Source: Desulforudis sp. (GTDB lineage Bacteria; Bacillota; Desulfotomaculia; Desulfotomaculales; Desulforudaceae). From it: a DNA stretch of 64,000 bases. A program made the translations under genes and the position numbers. The stretch's first letter is position 1; every line of letters begins with the position of its first letter. The stretch is taken from assembly GCA_003604975.1 (NCBI GenBank), contig QZIR01000071.1, positions 1 through 64,000 on the forward strand, read 5' to 3'. This document shows, one piece after another, positions 8,276-16,846 of this stretch. The notes beneath the pieces are model-generated. The model saw nothing but the letters and a program-made list of their open reading frames with translations. It had not been told where the DNA came from and did no database searches.

Positions 8276-9160
8276 ATCATCCCGCCGGCCGACATCCGCC
8301 ATGATGGTCAGCCTCATCACCACCAGCAGCACAAATTCGGCTGCGGCCATCGGCAGGACGGCGACAGCACTGACACCCCACAGAAGGAGCAGATGCATCA
8401 GGGCGAAGCTGCCATTCATGCTGAAAAGACCAGCGCCGATGATCGAGGCATTGGCAGCGAGAACAACCGCCAAAGGTAACCATGCTTGGGCATCCTGCTC
8501 GCCAATGCTGACTGGTCCTTCGGAATTACCCTCTCCGTGCACCTGCCCGGCTTGCGCAACCGCGAATCCAGCTGTTCCCTTGTCGGCAGACAAGCTTGTG
8601 CGGTAGAAACCCATGACGATCTGCGAAGAAAACGCCAGAATGATACCCAGGATGCAGAATGCGGCTAACGCCTTTCGGGCGAGACCACTAATCCCGTGCA
8701 TCCAGGGCTGCAGGCTTGTAATACCCCAGACCTCAAGCAGGAAAAATCCAAAGGTGACGGCTGCGGCCCAGGTGGCGATCGCCAGCAGCGTGCCCGGACT
8801 TGTTGCGGAGAACAGGTTTTCTCCCAGGCCGAGACTGTAGTAGGCGTGATCAAGAACACCCAGTTGACAGAACATCAGGATCAGACTGAGCACTAAACAG
8901 ATGAAGGAGCCGAGCCAATGCCGGTGCCCCATATTGGAATACCTGGCCCTCATCTGCTCCTGCCGCCAGGACAAAATGGCCCTCTGGCCATTCTGGCACC
9001 ACTCTCCGACTTGATAAAGGGCTATAAAGAAAATGCGCAAGAACCTGCGGACACCCTCTTGCCTGGCAAGCCGCCAGCACAAGAGGCACATGCCACCAAT
9101 AAATCCTCCGGCAACTATTAAGGCAATCAGTGTGTCGTGGGTAATAGGCAGGGTCAGCAT
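8264..9160 (-). CDS. Polytopic membrane protein, paralogue B of a duplicated pair
   Basis: This 298-residue protein is a shorter relative of the product of 5965-7149. It has about six membrane segments (about residues 8-28, 80-100, 120-145, 160-188, 225-245 and 255-280). Shared phrases include TSPGTLLAIATWAAA and FCILGIILAFSSQ, and the order of segments is the same, but the long acidic tail of paralogue A is missing. The start is given by leader repeat copy 3, with GGAGG 6 bp before the ATG. The two forms could be alternative or complementary subunits of one membrane complex (inference). Confidence 0.75.
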   Translation of the reverse strand: MLTLPITHDTLIALIVAGGFIGGMCLLCWRLARQEGVRRFLRIFFIALYQVGEWCQNGQRAILSWRQEQMRARYSNMGHRHWLGSFICLVLSLILMFCQLGVLDHAYYSLGLGENLFSATSPGTLLAIATWAAAVTFGFFLLEVWGITSLQPWMHGISGLARKALAAFCILGIILAFSSQIVMGFYRTSLSADKGTAGFAVAQAGQVHGEGNSEGPVSIGEQDAQAWLPLAVVLAANASIIGAGLFSMNGSFALMHLLLLWGVSAVAVLPMAAAEFVLLVVMRLTIMADVGRRDDSAP

Positions 9161-9455
9161 GTTCGTTCCTCCTCTGGTTCAGGTTGATCAGGGGTATCGG
9201 TGAAGCCACAATTTTTTTATTCGTGACCGGACAGGCCATCACCGTGAACGAACTTCTGACTGATGTGGATCGGCTTCTGTTGCCAGGCGCCGTCGCCCCG
9301 TTCCTGTGGCGGGAATAGTTCATCTTTACATCATGCCGTCCATAGCCGCCTCCCTCGCTTCTCTCCTGGAAATAAGTTCCTTCATAGCCTCAGGCCTCCT
9401 GGTTGTAGATAGTTCTTTTGGCCTTCAAAAGTAACTAGCAACTCATAAAATACAA
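9158..9455 (-). repeat. Leader repeat, copy 3 (upstream of 8264-9160)
   Basis: This full-length copy lies between the vWA lipoprotein stop and the start of the 298-residue membrane gene. It has the same order of blocks as copies 2 and 4, including ATGAGTTGC soon after the upstream stop codon and the CCACAGGAACGGGG core. Both of two overlapping reading frames happen to stay open through part of it, but the start and end of those frames are not kept between copies. Confidence 0.9.
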
Positions 9456-9462
9456 CCGCCCG

Positions 9463-10170
9463 TCAGGCCCCCTCACCGGCGATAGCCGGGCTGATATCCT
9501 GGTCCGGGCTCAGAAACTGTACGTCTCCCGCTTTCATCGCCAGGAGTGCCTGCGCCCAGACCTCCCGGGTCTTCTTCGTCTTGTTCGGGTCTGCCTCTTT
9601 CTCAAAGGCGACAACGATCACCCGCGCACCGTGCAGGTCAACCTCGCTCTTGAGATGCTGGTTGTCCACCATGTCGCTGGCCACGATGATGATTCTCTCC
9701 TGGTCTTGTTCCATGGTGGCCAAGCGGTCGCCGCAGGCAGCAAAAAATCCGTGGATGTCGGTTTTGGGCGCTTTCACCGGCTTGAGCGCCCGGATGTACT
9801 TGATCGCCTGCAGCCGCACCAAGTCCTGCTGCGCCTTCTCCACCTTCGCCTGCCGCTTGGCGCGAAGATCAAGAAAATTGTTCGTCGACACCGCGGATTC
9901 CGGGATAACAAGGACCTGCGGCAGCAACTGGGTATCCGCGTTGTCCAGATAACTCTTGTCGGTTATCCTGCGGCCGTACAGACGGTCCCCCGGCTCCATG
10001 ATCTTGAGGATAAGCTTCTCCATGAGCTTCATGCTCAGGTTCCGCAGATCATACGAGCCGCTCTCGTCCACGCCGACAATGAAGAACCGTGTAGCTTCCG
10101 CCGGGGTATTGCATGCCAGCAGACAACAGAGGCAAACAAATACGGCGGCGATGTGCTTAATCCTTTTCAT
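9463..10170 (-). CDS. vWA-type lipoprotein
   Basis: This 235-residue protein starts with a lipoprotein signal: basic MKRIKH, a hydrophobic core, and the lipobox LLAC (Cys20). After the cut site, FFIVGVDESGSY gives the DxSxS metal-ion-dependent adhesion site of von Willebrand A domains, and IIIVASDMVDN gives a later Asp-containing strand of the same fold. The ATG at 10170 is chosen because AGGAGG precedes it; an in-frame upstream start at 10212 would add 14 residues before the signal. It is probably anchored in a membrane facing the periplasm and should bind a protein partner through a divalent metal. It sits among the paralogous membrane genes, so a complex with them is likely. Confidence 0.75.
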   Translation of the reverse strand: MKRIKHIAAVFVCLCCLLACNTPAEATRFFIVGVDESGSYDLRNLSMKLMEKLILKIMEPGDRLYGRRITDKSYLDNADTQLLPQVLVIPESAVSTNNFLDLRAKRQAKVEKAQQDLVRLQAIKYIRALKPVKAPKTDIHGFFAACGDRLATMEQDQERIIIVASDMVDNQHLKSEVDLHGARVIVVAFEKEADPNKTKKTREVWAQALLAMKAGDVQFLSPDQDISPAIAGEGA

Positions 10171-10327
10171 GTCGGTCCTCCTGGAAATGGGTTGGATGTG
10201 GAGTGGATGCATTGGCTCATTAATCCTTATTGCAACTCATAAAATTCTGACTGGGACACCGTGACATCCTTGGCTTTGAATTGAACGGGACAGAAAGGCC
10301 CAGAGACAGCATGGGATTTCCCCGTTC

Positions 10328-10606
10328 TCATCGCCAGAAGCTTTCCTCCGACCATTTCGCATACGCCTTCATGGTTCGGACCAATTCAACATCCCTCTCC
10401 AGGCCCGCGGCGATAAGCCGCGCCCCATACAAGGCGGTATTACTTTCCAGCCGCTCGCCATCGGGCGTGGATACTTTCCGCCCGTGCTTCACGCCCGAGG
10501 ACAGGGAAAAGCGATACTGGAACCAGAACCGCCCGCCGGCTATGACGCGCGCAAGCGCGAAACAAAGGACGGCGATGAGTTCCGGGGTGTAGAGCAGGGT
10601 CAGCAT
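10328..10606 (-). CDS. Small membrane-anchored protein, paralogue of 7667-7975
   Basis: This 92-residue protein has an N-terminal membrane segment (about 7-25) and the same conserved C-terminal block as its paralogue at 7667-7975. The RxLxAAGLERDVE...KWSEESFWR pattern is nearly intact, while the linker differs in length and sequence. The start lies at the end of leader repeat copy 4 with a GGAGGG ribosome site. It is the first gene of the leftward cluster, so leader copy 4 probably carries the main promoter (inference; no clear -35/-10 or sigma54 box was found there). Confidence 0.7.
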   Translation of the reverse strand: MLTLLYTPELIAVLCFALARVIAGGRFWFQYRFSLSSGVKHGRKVSTPDGERLESNTALYGARLIAAGLERDVELVRTMKAYAKWSEESFWR

Positions 10607-10925
10607 GTTCGTCCCTCCACTGGTTCAGGTTGATCAGGGGTCAGGTGAAGCCACAATGTTTTTGTATTCTTGACCGGACTGGCCATCACCTTGAACGAAC
10701 TTCCGACTGAATCGGATCGGCTTCTGTTGCCAGGCGCCGCTGCCCCGTTCCTGTGGCAGGAAGGATTATTCCTTACGCGCCCTGGACACCTCCCTCGCTT
10801 CTCTCCTTAACTCATGTTGCTTCATCGTCGCAGACCTCCTGGAATTGGGTTAATGGTTTGCAAGCCAACCGCTCGCTCACCTTACAGAAGGCTTCAATAG
10901 TTATTTGCAACTCATAAAAAATTAC
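10604..10925 (-). repeat. Leader repeat, copy 4 (upstream of 10328-10606)
   Basis: This is the outermost copy, about 320 bp, at the head of the cluster. It carries the same blocks as copies 2 and 3, with ATGAGTTGC near its far end (about 10,905) and GGAGGG next to the start codon. A similar ATGAGTTGC stretch also occurs alone at about 10,230, between the 92-residue gene and the vWA lipoprotein gene. This copy makes up most of the gap between the leftward cluster and the rightward deformylase gene. Confidence 0.85.
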
Positions 10926-11076
10926 CACGACCAATAGGAGGAAACACCCTTTGGACATCACAGGTTTTACATGATATGCTGCATCAGCAAGAGAATCTTG
11001 AGCGCATCCGAAGATTGGCAAACGCATCAGTGATGCAGAAAGAACAGGAAATTACCGGGCAACAAGGAAAAGAGGA

Positions 11077-11697
11077 ATGGGCAGCGATCTGCTTGACCAG
11101 GCAGCCACACAAGAATTCGAAATTTTCAAGCTTGGACATCCAGCCCTGCGCTTGCGATCCGAAGAGGTCAACCCTTCGGAAATAGGCAGTGAGAAAATAA
11201 ACAACATACTTGTCCGCTTGAAGCAGACTAAACAAACCGTCGGTCTCTCCGCACCGCAGTTGGGTATTAATTACAGGATATTCCTGACTGAATTACCGAC
11301 GCGCCTGAGTTCCAGGTATTTGGGATACACCCCATCACCCCTGCAGATTTGGATTAACCCCTCCTACACGGTTGTTGACGACACAATGCTGGGGGGCTGT
11401 GAATCTTGCTTAAGTGTGCCAGGTTATATCGGTCGGGTTTTACGACCTGCGGCTATCGAGGTTCAGGCCCTCAACGAGGACGGAAAATCAGTCATCGAAA
11501 CCCTCTCCGGCTGGAATGCACGTGTTTTCCTCCATGAATATGACCATCTTGATGGGATACTCTATGTGGACAAACTGGCCGAAGATCCTGAAGGCCGTAA
11601 AGAACTTTTCGAAAAATCAATGTGGGAGGTGATTGAGGCAGAAAAACGGAAAGCGGGCGATGCGGAGTGGCTTGCCCGCTTTAGATTGAAACAATGA
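11077..11697 (+). CDS. def: Peptide deformylase (accessory copy)
   Basis: The 206-residue protein carries all three peptide deformylase motifs: TVGLSAPQ (motif 1, about residue 55), ESCLSVP with the metal-binding Cys (motif 2, about 110), and LHEYDH with the two metal-binding His and the catalytic Glu (motif 3, about 150). The enzyme removes the formyl group from the N-terminal methionine of new proteins. It is rightward and convergent with the large leftward RNA-polymerase-like operon, with no fmt or other translation gene nearby, so it is more likely an accessory than the housekeeping copy. The ATG has AAGAGG upstream. A short open frame at 10976-11185 overlaps its start in another frame and is not supported. 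Confidence 0.9.
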   Translation: MGSDLLDQAATQEFEIFKLGHPALRLRSEEVNPSEIGSEKINNILVRLKQTKQTVGLSAPQLGINYRIFLTELPTRLSSRYLGYTPSPLQIWINPSYTVVDDTMLGGCESCLSVPGYIGRVLRPAAIEVQALNEDGKSVIETLSGWNARVFLHEYDHLDGILYVDKLAEDPEGRKELFEKSMWEVIEAEKRKAGDAEWLARFRLKQ

Positions 11698-11922
11698 GCT
11701 GAATGCGATATGAGGGAAAATCAGTAAAAATGGGTTATTTCACCAACGAGCAAGCTCCTGACCCGGTCAAGAGAAATGTGCCCTTTCCTTAGGCTGCTGT
11801 TTGCATAGACTTTAGGACTCCATCAAGCCCTTGGTACACGAAGCAATATTGACGTGCATGGAGCAAAAAACATGCAGCTGCAATCGGCGATATCATGCCG
11901 CCGCTATTTGAGGTACGCACTA

Positions 11923-14900
11923 CTATTGAGCTTGAGCCACGCGGTTAAGAGTTAAATTAACGCGATGTTCATGGGCAGCAATGAAGGCGTCTTTGATAGA
12001 CTGCGCCAGAATACTTTTATCAGACGTAATAATGTCAAAGGTTAATTTTGGTCGTCCGGTATTAGAAATACCCGCCTCAATTTCAACATCGATTCCTAAC
12101 AATTTACGTACTGACGCCTTGATTATCTCTCGCCCGGATGCTTCGTTAGCAAAACCCGTAATTACGCCCCTATATTTAGCAGGGTCATGATTATCTTTTT
12201 GTCCCTCCTGAGGCTTGCCAGCGGCTTGTCTAGGGGCCTGAGGCCCTTTACCGACTGCACCCTTGGGCTTACTGGACTTTCCAGTTATTTGTCCTGTTTT
12301 TATTGGTGCAGCAGATTGACTAGGATTGATGTAACGAATTGGCAGTCCAGCAAGTTCGATGATATCGTTTCCTGAAAGATACGGAGCAATATTCCTTAAC
12401 TCATCACGAACACGCCTCTGCAAGTCAGCCTTCGCGAAACTTCCCGATTTCATTAGACCCTTCTTAAAAAAAGGATTCCCATAATTTTTGTATGCTAATT
12501 TTAATGCGTCTGCTTTGCGATTCGCGTCTAAAAGTCGTGAAACATGTACAAAATCGAACAATTGCGAATTATCTTCGAGCTCAAAACAATAATCAGCAAA
12601 AAATGCATCCTTTCCAGTGTTTCCAGAGGGGAATTGAACGTGGGTATCATATATTCCTCTTGACGGTAATACAGCATCTGCCAAGTGTCCAAGTACAGAG
12701 TACTCGGCAATCATCTCAGTTCTGCACTTCGAACATATACGTGTTGTTGATTTATGCAAATCCAAAAAAGGAGGTTCATTAACACATAAAGGACATTGCC
12801 AATGAATATGTTGATTATTATTTATACCATTGCATAAACCATAGGGAATTTTACGACTCCTGAAAATTTTAGTATTACCTATAACAGGTTCCGCACCTTT
12901 TCTTTTATTAAGTGCTTTTGCAACCATTGAATAAGCATGCCCACCCGATCCAACTGTTTCCGTCCGAGACTCCGTAACATATCGAAAATCGAAACGTCTC
13001 GCAGAGATCTTTGCTTTTTTAGTAGATTCAGGAAGGTCGTTCGCTTTCATTTTTTCCAATATCTTTTCAGACTCAGCTGTTGCTTTTTTACTGTCACCCG
13101 TTTCTCTCATTATTCTGTGGTAGGCATCATCCTTGGCCTTGTTCGCCTCACGGTCATCCCAATGATTTGCCATTTTTGCAGGAAACCACCACGTGAAAGT
13201 TTTGCTCCCTTTTATACATGGCAATAATTCACAAACTATAAGCTCGACGCATATTTCCAAACCATGAAGGTAAGCCCCGTCGAAAAAATCATTATCACTT
13301 GCGTAATTTTTACCATCAAGCCATAAACAAAAAGTCGAAAGAGCAACATCTCCCTGAAAACTTTCATTTAATCTCTTCAATTTACCAGATATATTACTCT
13401 TTTTTCCAATGATACTATCAATCTCCTTTCCCACTATCCTGGCATCAGGATAGTATGGAGCCTTATTATAAAAATTGACACCATTTTCTCGAAGAAACTC
13501 TTGCGCTCTGTATGAATTACTTATAGCGCCGTCCTCATCATCACCCCAACAAACAAGTATAACCCCACCAATAGCAGACCTTACATTATATTTGAAATTT
13601 CCCATTTCATCAAAAGCTATTATGACATGGGCATTATTTGACTTACTATTTGATTCTGCGGTTGGACAAGAAACATCCCGACATAAATTGATTATCTCCT
13701 GCTGAACCTTCAGCAATCCTTGAGCTGCTCTCAAGTCACGATTCCAGTTCTCGACAAATGCCGAAACCTGATCAGTCGCGTTTACAGATAACACATTAGG
13801 CTTGGGACTGGATAAAAATATATTTCCATAATCTGTTAACTTGGCAACAATCTCACGGCGTCGTGTTGCGGAAAATACAATAATAGGGACGCTGGGCCAC
13901 CGAAGTGCGCATAACCGAGGGAGGAGTGATAATGCGGTATCCAGGTGCAATTCATCATCAGAACCTGTTTCGGCTATACTCTCCAACTGTTCTTTCTCTG
14001 GAAAACCGGGCCAAGCCAGTTTTTCCTTAGCATTAGCACCTAACGTTTCAATTTTTAGCGCTAATGACGCGAGAGCCTTGTACCAATCCTGCTTATCTGA
14101 CACTTGCCTTCCAGAAAACAAGTATAAATCCAGCACAAGCAGTGTAGGCTTTTCAAAAGAGAACTGACGCCGCAAATATAACTCGCGCAATTCCTTATCA
14201 TCCACATCTTTTGCAAGGTACTTTTTATATAGCAGGGTTACTGGGTCTGAAATTCCCTTTATCGATATTTCTTGCGCAACAGACGTGCCTAAGACTACCG
14301 GCTCGCTTGTTGTGTCTTCTGTTTTTTGATAATCAACACCAATCAACGAACAAAGTACCTGATCCCAACCCCTTGCAAGCTGATCGTCGACCACAAGAAT
14401 ATCCGTCTTCTCAAGAACCGGCGCTTGCTTATCCCCCCCCGGTATTTCCGTATTTTGATTTTGCAACAGGCCGCACCATTTAAGGCGCGTGATCATCGCA
14501 CGGTCCAACTCGTTGATAGGTGAGGAGATTCGTTCAGCAGACAAAATTTCTAATATAATTTGAGGTCCAATCCGATTGTTCAGATCATGATGATCACTGC
14601 TCTGCACAACCCAAGCCTGCCAGGCGTGATTGAGATTTTTCAGCCGGCTTAAGGCGTTGCCGCCAGAAATGGACGGTAATGTCACTACAGCATCGGGCCA
14701 ACACCCTGTTTCAAGTTCCTGGGCCGGAAATTTACTTTCATAAGCCTTCCGGCCGCGAGGGATTGGGGCATACAGCTTGACCCACGGCATAGCCTCACAA
14801 GTGGATGCGGCCATTTGCATGGAAAAGGTGCTCTCGTAGTTGGTGGATGAAAGGTCTATGATATGGATGCTCATTGGCTGGAGGGCTGCATTTCCATCTC

Positions 14901-15201
14901 TTAATGCCCGAGTTGAATAGGCCAGAACCCAGTCCAGCGGGGTAAGATGGGGCGCCAGCTTAGCAGGCCCATCATCCTCTGGCATTTTTTCCCAAACGAT
15001 AAGAAGTGCCCTCTTGCCTGACTCTCCTGTCTTTATTATTACCTCGGGAATGCATCCCGACGATTTACTTTCTTCGGTTTCTACAGGCCAGAATTTGACA
15101 AAATCCTCACAGTAATTGTAGACAGCATACTGTGCTGGACCAAGCGTGGGGTTAAGTTTTTCATCCAAAAACTTCTTATATTCCGCAGCCAGACTCACCA
15201 T
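11923..15201 (-). CDS. Large receiver-domain protein with zinc ribbon, possible effector
   Basis: About 1092 residues. An N-terminal alpha/beta part (1-260) is unknown. A receiver domain with a long insert follows at about 270-470: TDILVVDDQ (acidic pair), TLLVLDLYLF (phospho-acceptor Asp), VPIIVFSATRR and a Lys in SSPKPN. Next, at about 530, HVIIAFDEMGNF followed by AIGGVILV is reminiscent of DUF3800/RNase H-like folds, a weak call. A four-cysteine zinc ribbon (CPLC...CSKC, about 805-835), a Pro/Lys/Gln-rich linker and a small C-terminal domain end the protein. The ATG at 15201 has GGGGAGAG upstream; an earlier ATG at 15216 overlaps that site. It is the last gene of the long operon, 25 bp after the receiver-AAA gene. 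I infer a phosphorylation-controlled effector acting on nucleic acid. Confidence 0.7.
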   Translation of the reverse strand: MVSLAAEYKKFLDEKLNPTLGPAQYAVYNYCEDFVKFWPVETEESKSSGCIPEVIIKTGESGKRALLIVWEKMPEDDGPAKLAPHLTPLDWVLAYSTRALRDGNAALQPMSIHIIDLSSTNYESTFSMQMAASTCEAMPWVKLYAPIPRGRKAYESKFPAQELETGCWPDAVVTLPSISGGNALSRLKNLNHAWQAWVVQSSDHHDLNNRIGPQIILEILSAERISSPINELDRAMITRLKWCGLLQNQNTEIPGGDKQAPVLEKTDILVVDDQLARGWDQVLCSLIGVDYQKTEDTTSEPVVLGTSVAQEISIKGISDPVTLLYKKYLAKDVDDKELRELYLRRQFSFEKPTLLVLDLYLFSGRQVSDKQDWYKALASLALKIETLGANAKEKLAWPGFPEKEQLESIAETGSDDELHLDTALSLLPRLCALRWPSVPIIVFSATRRREIVAKLTDYGNIFLSSPKPNVLSVNATDQVSAFVENWNRDLRAAQGLLKVQQEIINLCRDVSCPTAESNSKSNNAHVIIAFDEMGNFKYNVRSAIGGVILVCWGDDEDGAISNSYRAQEFLRENGVNFYNKAPYYPDARIVGKEIDSIIGKKSNISGKLKRLNESFQGDVALSTFCLWLDGKNYASDNDFFDGAYLHGLEICVELIVCELLPCIKGSKTFTWWFPAKMANHWDDREANKAKDDAYHRIMRETGDSKKATAESEKILEKMKANDLPESTKKAKISARRFDFRYVTESRTETVGSGGHAYSMVAKALNKRKGAEPVIGNTKIFRSRKIPYGLCNGINNNQHIHWQCPLCVNEPPFLDLHKSTTRICSKCRTEMIAEYSVLGHLADAVLPSRGIYDTHVQFPSGNTGKDAFFADYCFELEDNSQLFDFVHVSRLLDANRKADALKLAYKNYGNPFFKKGLMKSGSFAKADLQRRVRDELRNIAPYLSGNDIIELAGLPIRYINPSQSAAPIKTGQITGKSSKPKGAVGKGPQAPRQAAGKPQEGQKDNHDPAKYRGVITGFANEASGREIIKASVRKLLGIDVEIEAGISNTGRPKLTFDIITSDKSILAQSIKDAFIAAHEHRVNLTLNRVAQAQ

Positions 15202-15226
15202 ACGTTCTCTCCCCATTTCTATTTAT

Positions 15227-16846
15227 TCAATCCAGCTTTGTAAGCGATATCTTCAGTACGCTGAACATACCACGTACCTTGTCGTAGTATTTTCTGAATT
15301 CCTCATCATCGCATGCGCCGCACAAAAATTCAGTAATTTCCTTAAACGAAACTCGCTTTGATGAATGGTCGGCCCGTAGCGATGCGATAATCTCCAACAA
15401 AAGGTTCTTGCGTGAATCTCCAGCCGTATCGTTTATGATAAATTCCCAGCGCTGACCGGGAGGAAGCTGGGTTATCCTGGCCATCCCTGCGCTGGTTTCA
15501 CGCCCACCGCCATGCTTTGCCGGGTCCGGAAAATAATGCACAGCCCCAACGGGCTGCTGCGCTGCGGGAGCCGTTTCCTTTCCGGTCGCGGAACCTGCAG
15601 GATCAATAATGATATCCCCAGGCAGGATTATGTTGCCTTTCGCATGAACCAACGCGCGAAAAATCACATTCTCCAGCTCTCTGATATTGCGCGGCCAATC
15701 ATGGCCCTCGAGCAGTTCACGAACTTCCCGGCGCAGATTTGGAAGTACATGCTTTTTGAGCGATTCATTTGCCTTCCTGATCAAAAAATCCCAGAGCAAC
15801 GGGATATCGCTTTTGCGACTTCTCAACGGGGGGAGGGTGATGGCAAGGACTTTTAGCCTCTCGTACAGGTCCTCACGCAACAACCCTCTCGCCACCAACT
15901 CATGAGCAGGCTTGTTGGTGGCTATGATGAGACGAACATCAACATTAATCGGCTTATTGCTGCCCATTCGCGTTATCTGTTTTTCCTGGACCACACGCAT
16001 CAGCTTGTTCTGCAGAGATCCAGGCATTGCCTGAATCTCATCAAGGAACACCGTCCCGCCTTCAGCGTCCTCAAAGAGCCCTTTCCTCGTCGCCACAGCA
16101 TCGGTGAATGCTCCCCTCTCGTGTCCAAAGAGCTGCGAGTCAAGCGTGTCCTCATGGACCCCCGAACAATTGACATTGGATAGCTCTTTGCGACCGCTTA
16201 GCTTATGAATGGCCCGAGCGACCAACTCCTTACCTGTCCCGGTTTCCCCCTCAATCAATACGGTCAAATCAGTGGGTGCAGCTTTCATGATAGCTTCTAC
16301 TACTGCCCGCATCTGAGGTGTGTTGCCCACCACAAAGCCCATCTCTGCATCAACTTCCCCAAGGTTTTGTTTCTGAAATAATGCCTCGGCAATCGCAAGA
16401 TCTAACGTCGCGGCAAGATCCGCCGCCCAATCTTCCCCGGCTTTCTGCAGCAGTGTAATCTGATCTTTGGCATAATGCCGCTGTGAGCCTAAGGTACCCA
16501 ACTCCAAACGATCATCAGTCAATTTATCCGTAAAGATAACCATCGGTGTTTTAGGATACTTTTCCTGAATATTTGCTAATAGCCTTGCCCCTGTTGTCTG
16601 ACCGCTGACATCCAGATCGTCTTCAGGGAAATGAAGATCGAGCAACACTACATCCGGCTTGTAACGCTCGATTGCAGCTATGGCATGAGCCGGGTTATCC
16701 TCAATATCCGTGGCATAACCATACCGCTCTAATGCGCCGAACATACGCGCATACTGTTGGGCAAAATCATCGATCAGGAGCAACCGCCGAGATCCTGCCC
16801 TGCAGGCGGCAGCAGCAGAACCAAGCTGTTTTTTTATTTCTGTCAC
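15227..16846 (-). CDS. Receiver-AAA protein, NtrC-like but with a GAFTDA loop
   Basis: This 539-residue protein has a complete receiver domain (Asp26, Asp27, phospho-acceptor Asp70, Thr106, Lys127) followed by an NtrC-type AAA domain: Walker A in EGETGTGKELVARA, then HERGAFTDA, Walker B in GGTVFLDEI, and sensor/arginine motifs in ATNKPAHE and LREDLYERL. The sigma54-contact loop is normally GAFTGA; here Gly is replaced by Asp, which in known activators would be expected to disturb sigma54 contact. The C-terminus is not a Fis helix-turn-helix but a different charged helical domain (about 440-539). Start overlaps the preceding stop by 4 bp (ATGA). It may be a response regulator acting on the system's own polymerase or used as an AAA switch. 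Confidence 0.85.
   Translation of the reverse strand: MTEIKKQLGSAAAACRAGSRRLLLIDDFAQQYARMFGALERYGYATDIEDNPAHAIAAIERYKPDVVLLDLHFPEDDLDVSGQTTGARLLANIQEKYPKTPMVIFTDKLTDDRLELGTLGSQRHYAKDQITLLQKAGEDWAADLAATLDLAIAEALFQKQNLGEVDAEMGFVVGNTPQMRAVVEAIMKAAPTDLTVLIEGETGTGKELVARAIHKLSGRKELSNVNCSGVHEDTLDSQLFGHERGAFTDAVATRKGLFEDAEGGTVFLDEIQAMPGSLQNKLMRVVQEKQITRMGSNKPINVDVRLIIATNKPAHELVARGLLREDLYERLKVLAITLPPLRSRKSDIPLLWDFLIRKANESLKKHVLPNLRREVRELLEGHDWPRNIRELENVIFRALVHAKGNIILPGDIIIDPAGSATGKETAPAAQQPVGAVHYFPDPAKHGGGRETSAGMARITQLPPGQRWEFIINDTAGDSRKNLLLEIIASLRADHSSKRVSFKEITEFLCGACDDEEFRKYYDKVRGMFSVLKISLTKLD

Noticed and set aside
8850-9323. Leftward 157-codon open frame through leader repeat copy 3
   Set aside because: It overlaps the membrane protein gene in another frame and its start and length are not kept in the other three repeat copies.
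7147-10925. CRISPR array or sigma54 promoters in the repeated leaders
   Set aside because: The repeats are far too long and separated by genes, so not CRISPR. The CTGGCAACAGAAGCC block resembles a -24/-12 element, but the GG-to-GC gap is 8 instead of 10 bp.
10976-11185. Small rightward gene before the deformylase gene
   Set aside because: It overlaps the deformylase start in a different frame, and the nearest AGGAGG is about 35 bp upstream of its ATG. It could at most be a short leader peptide.
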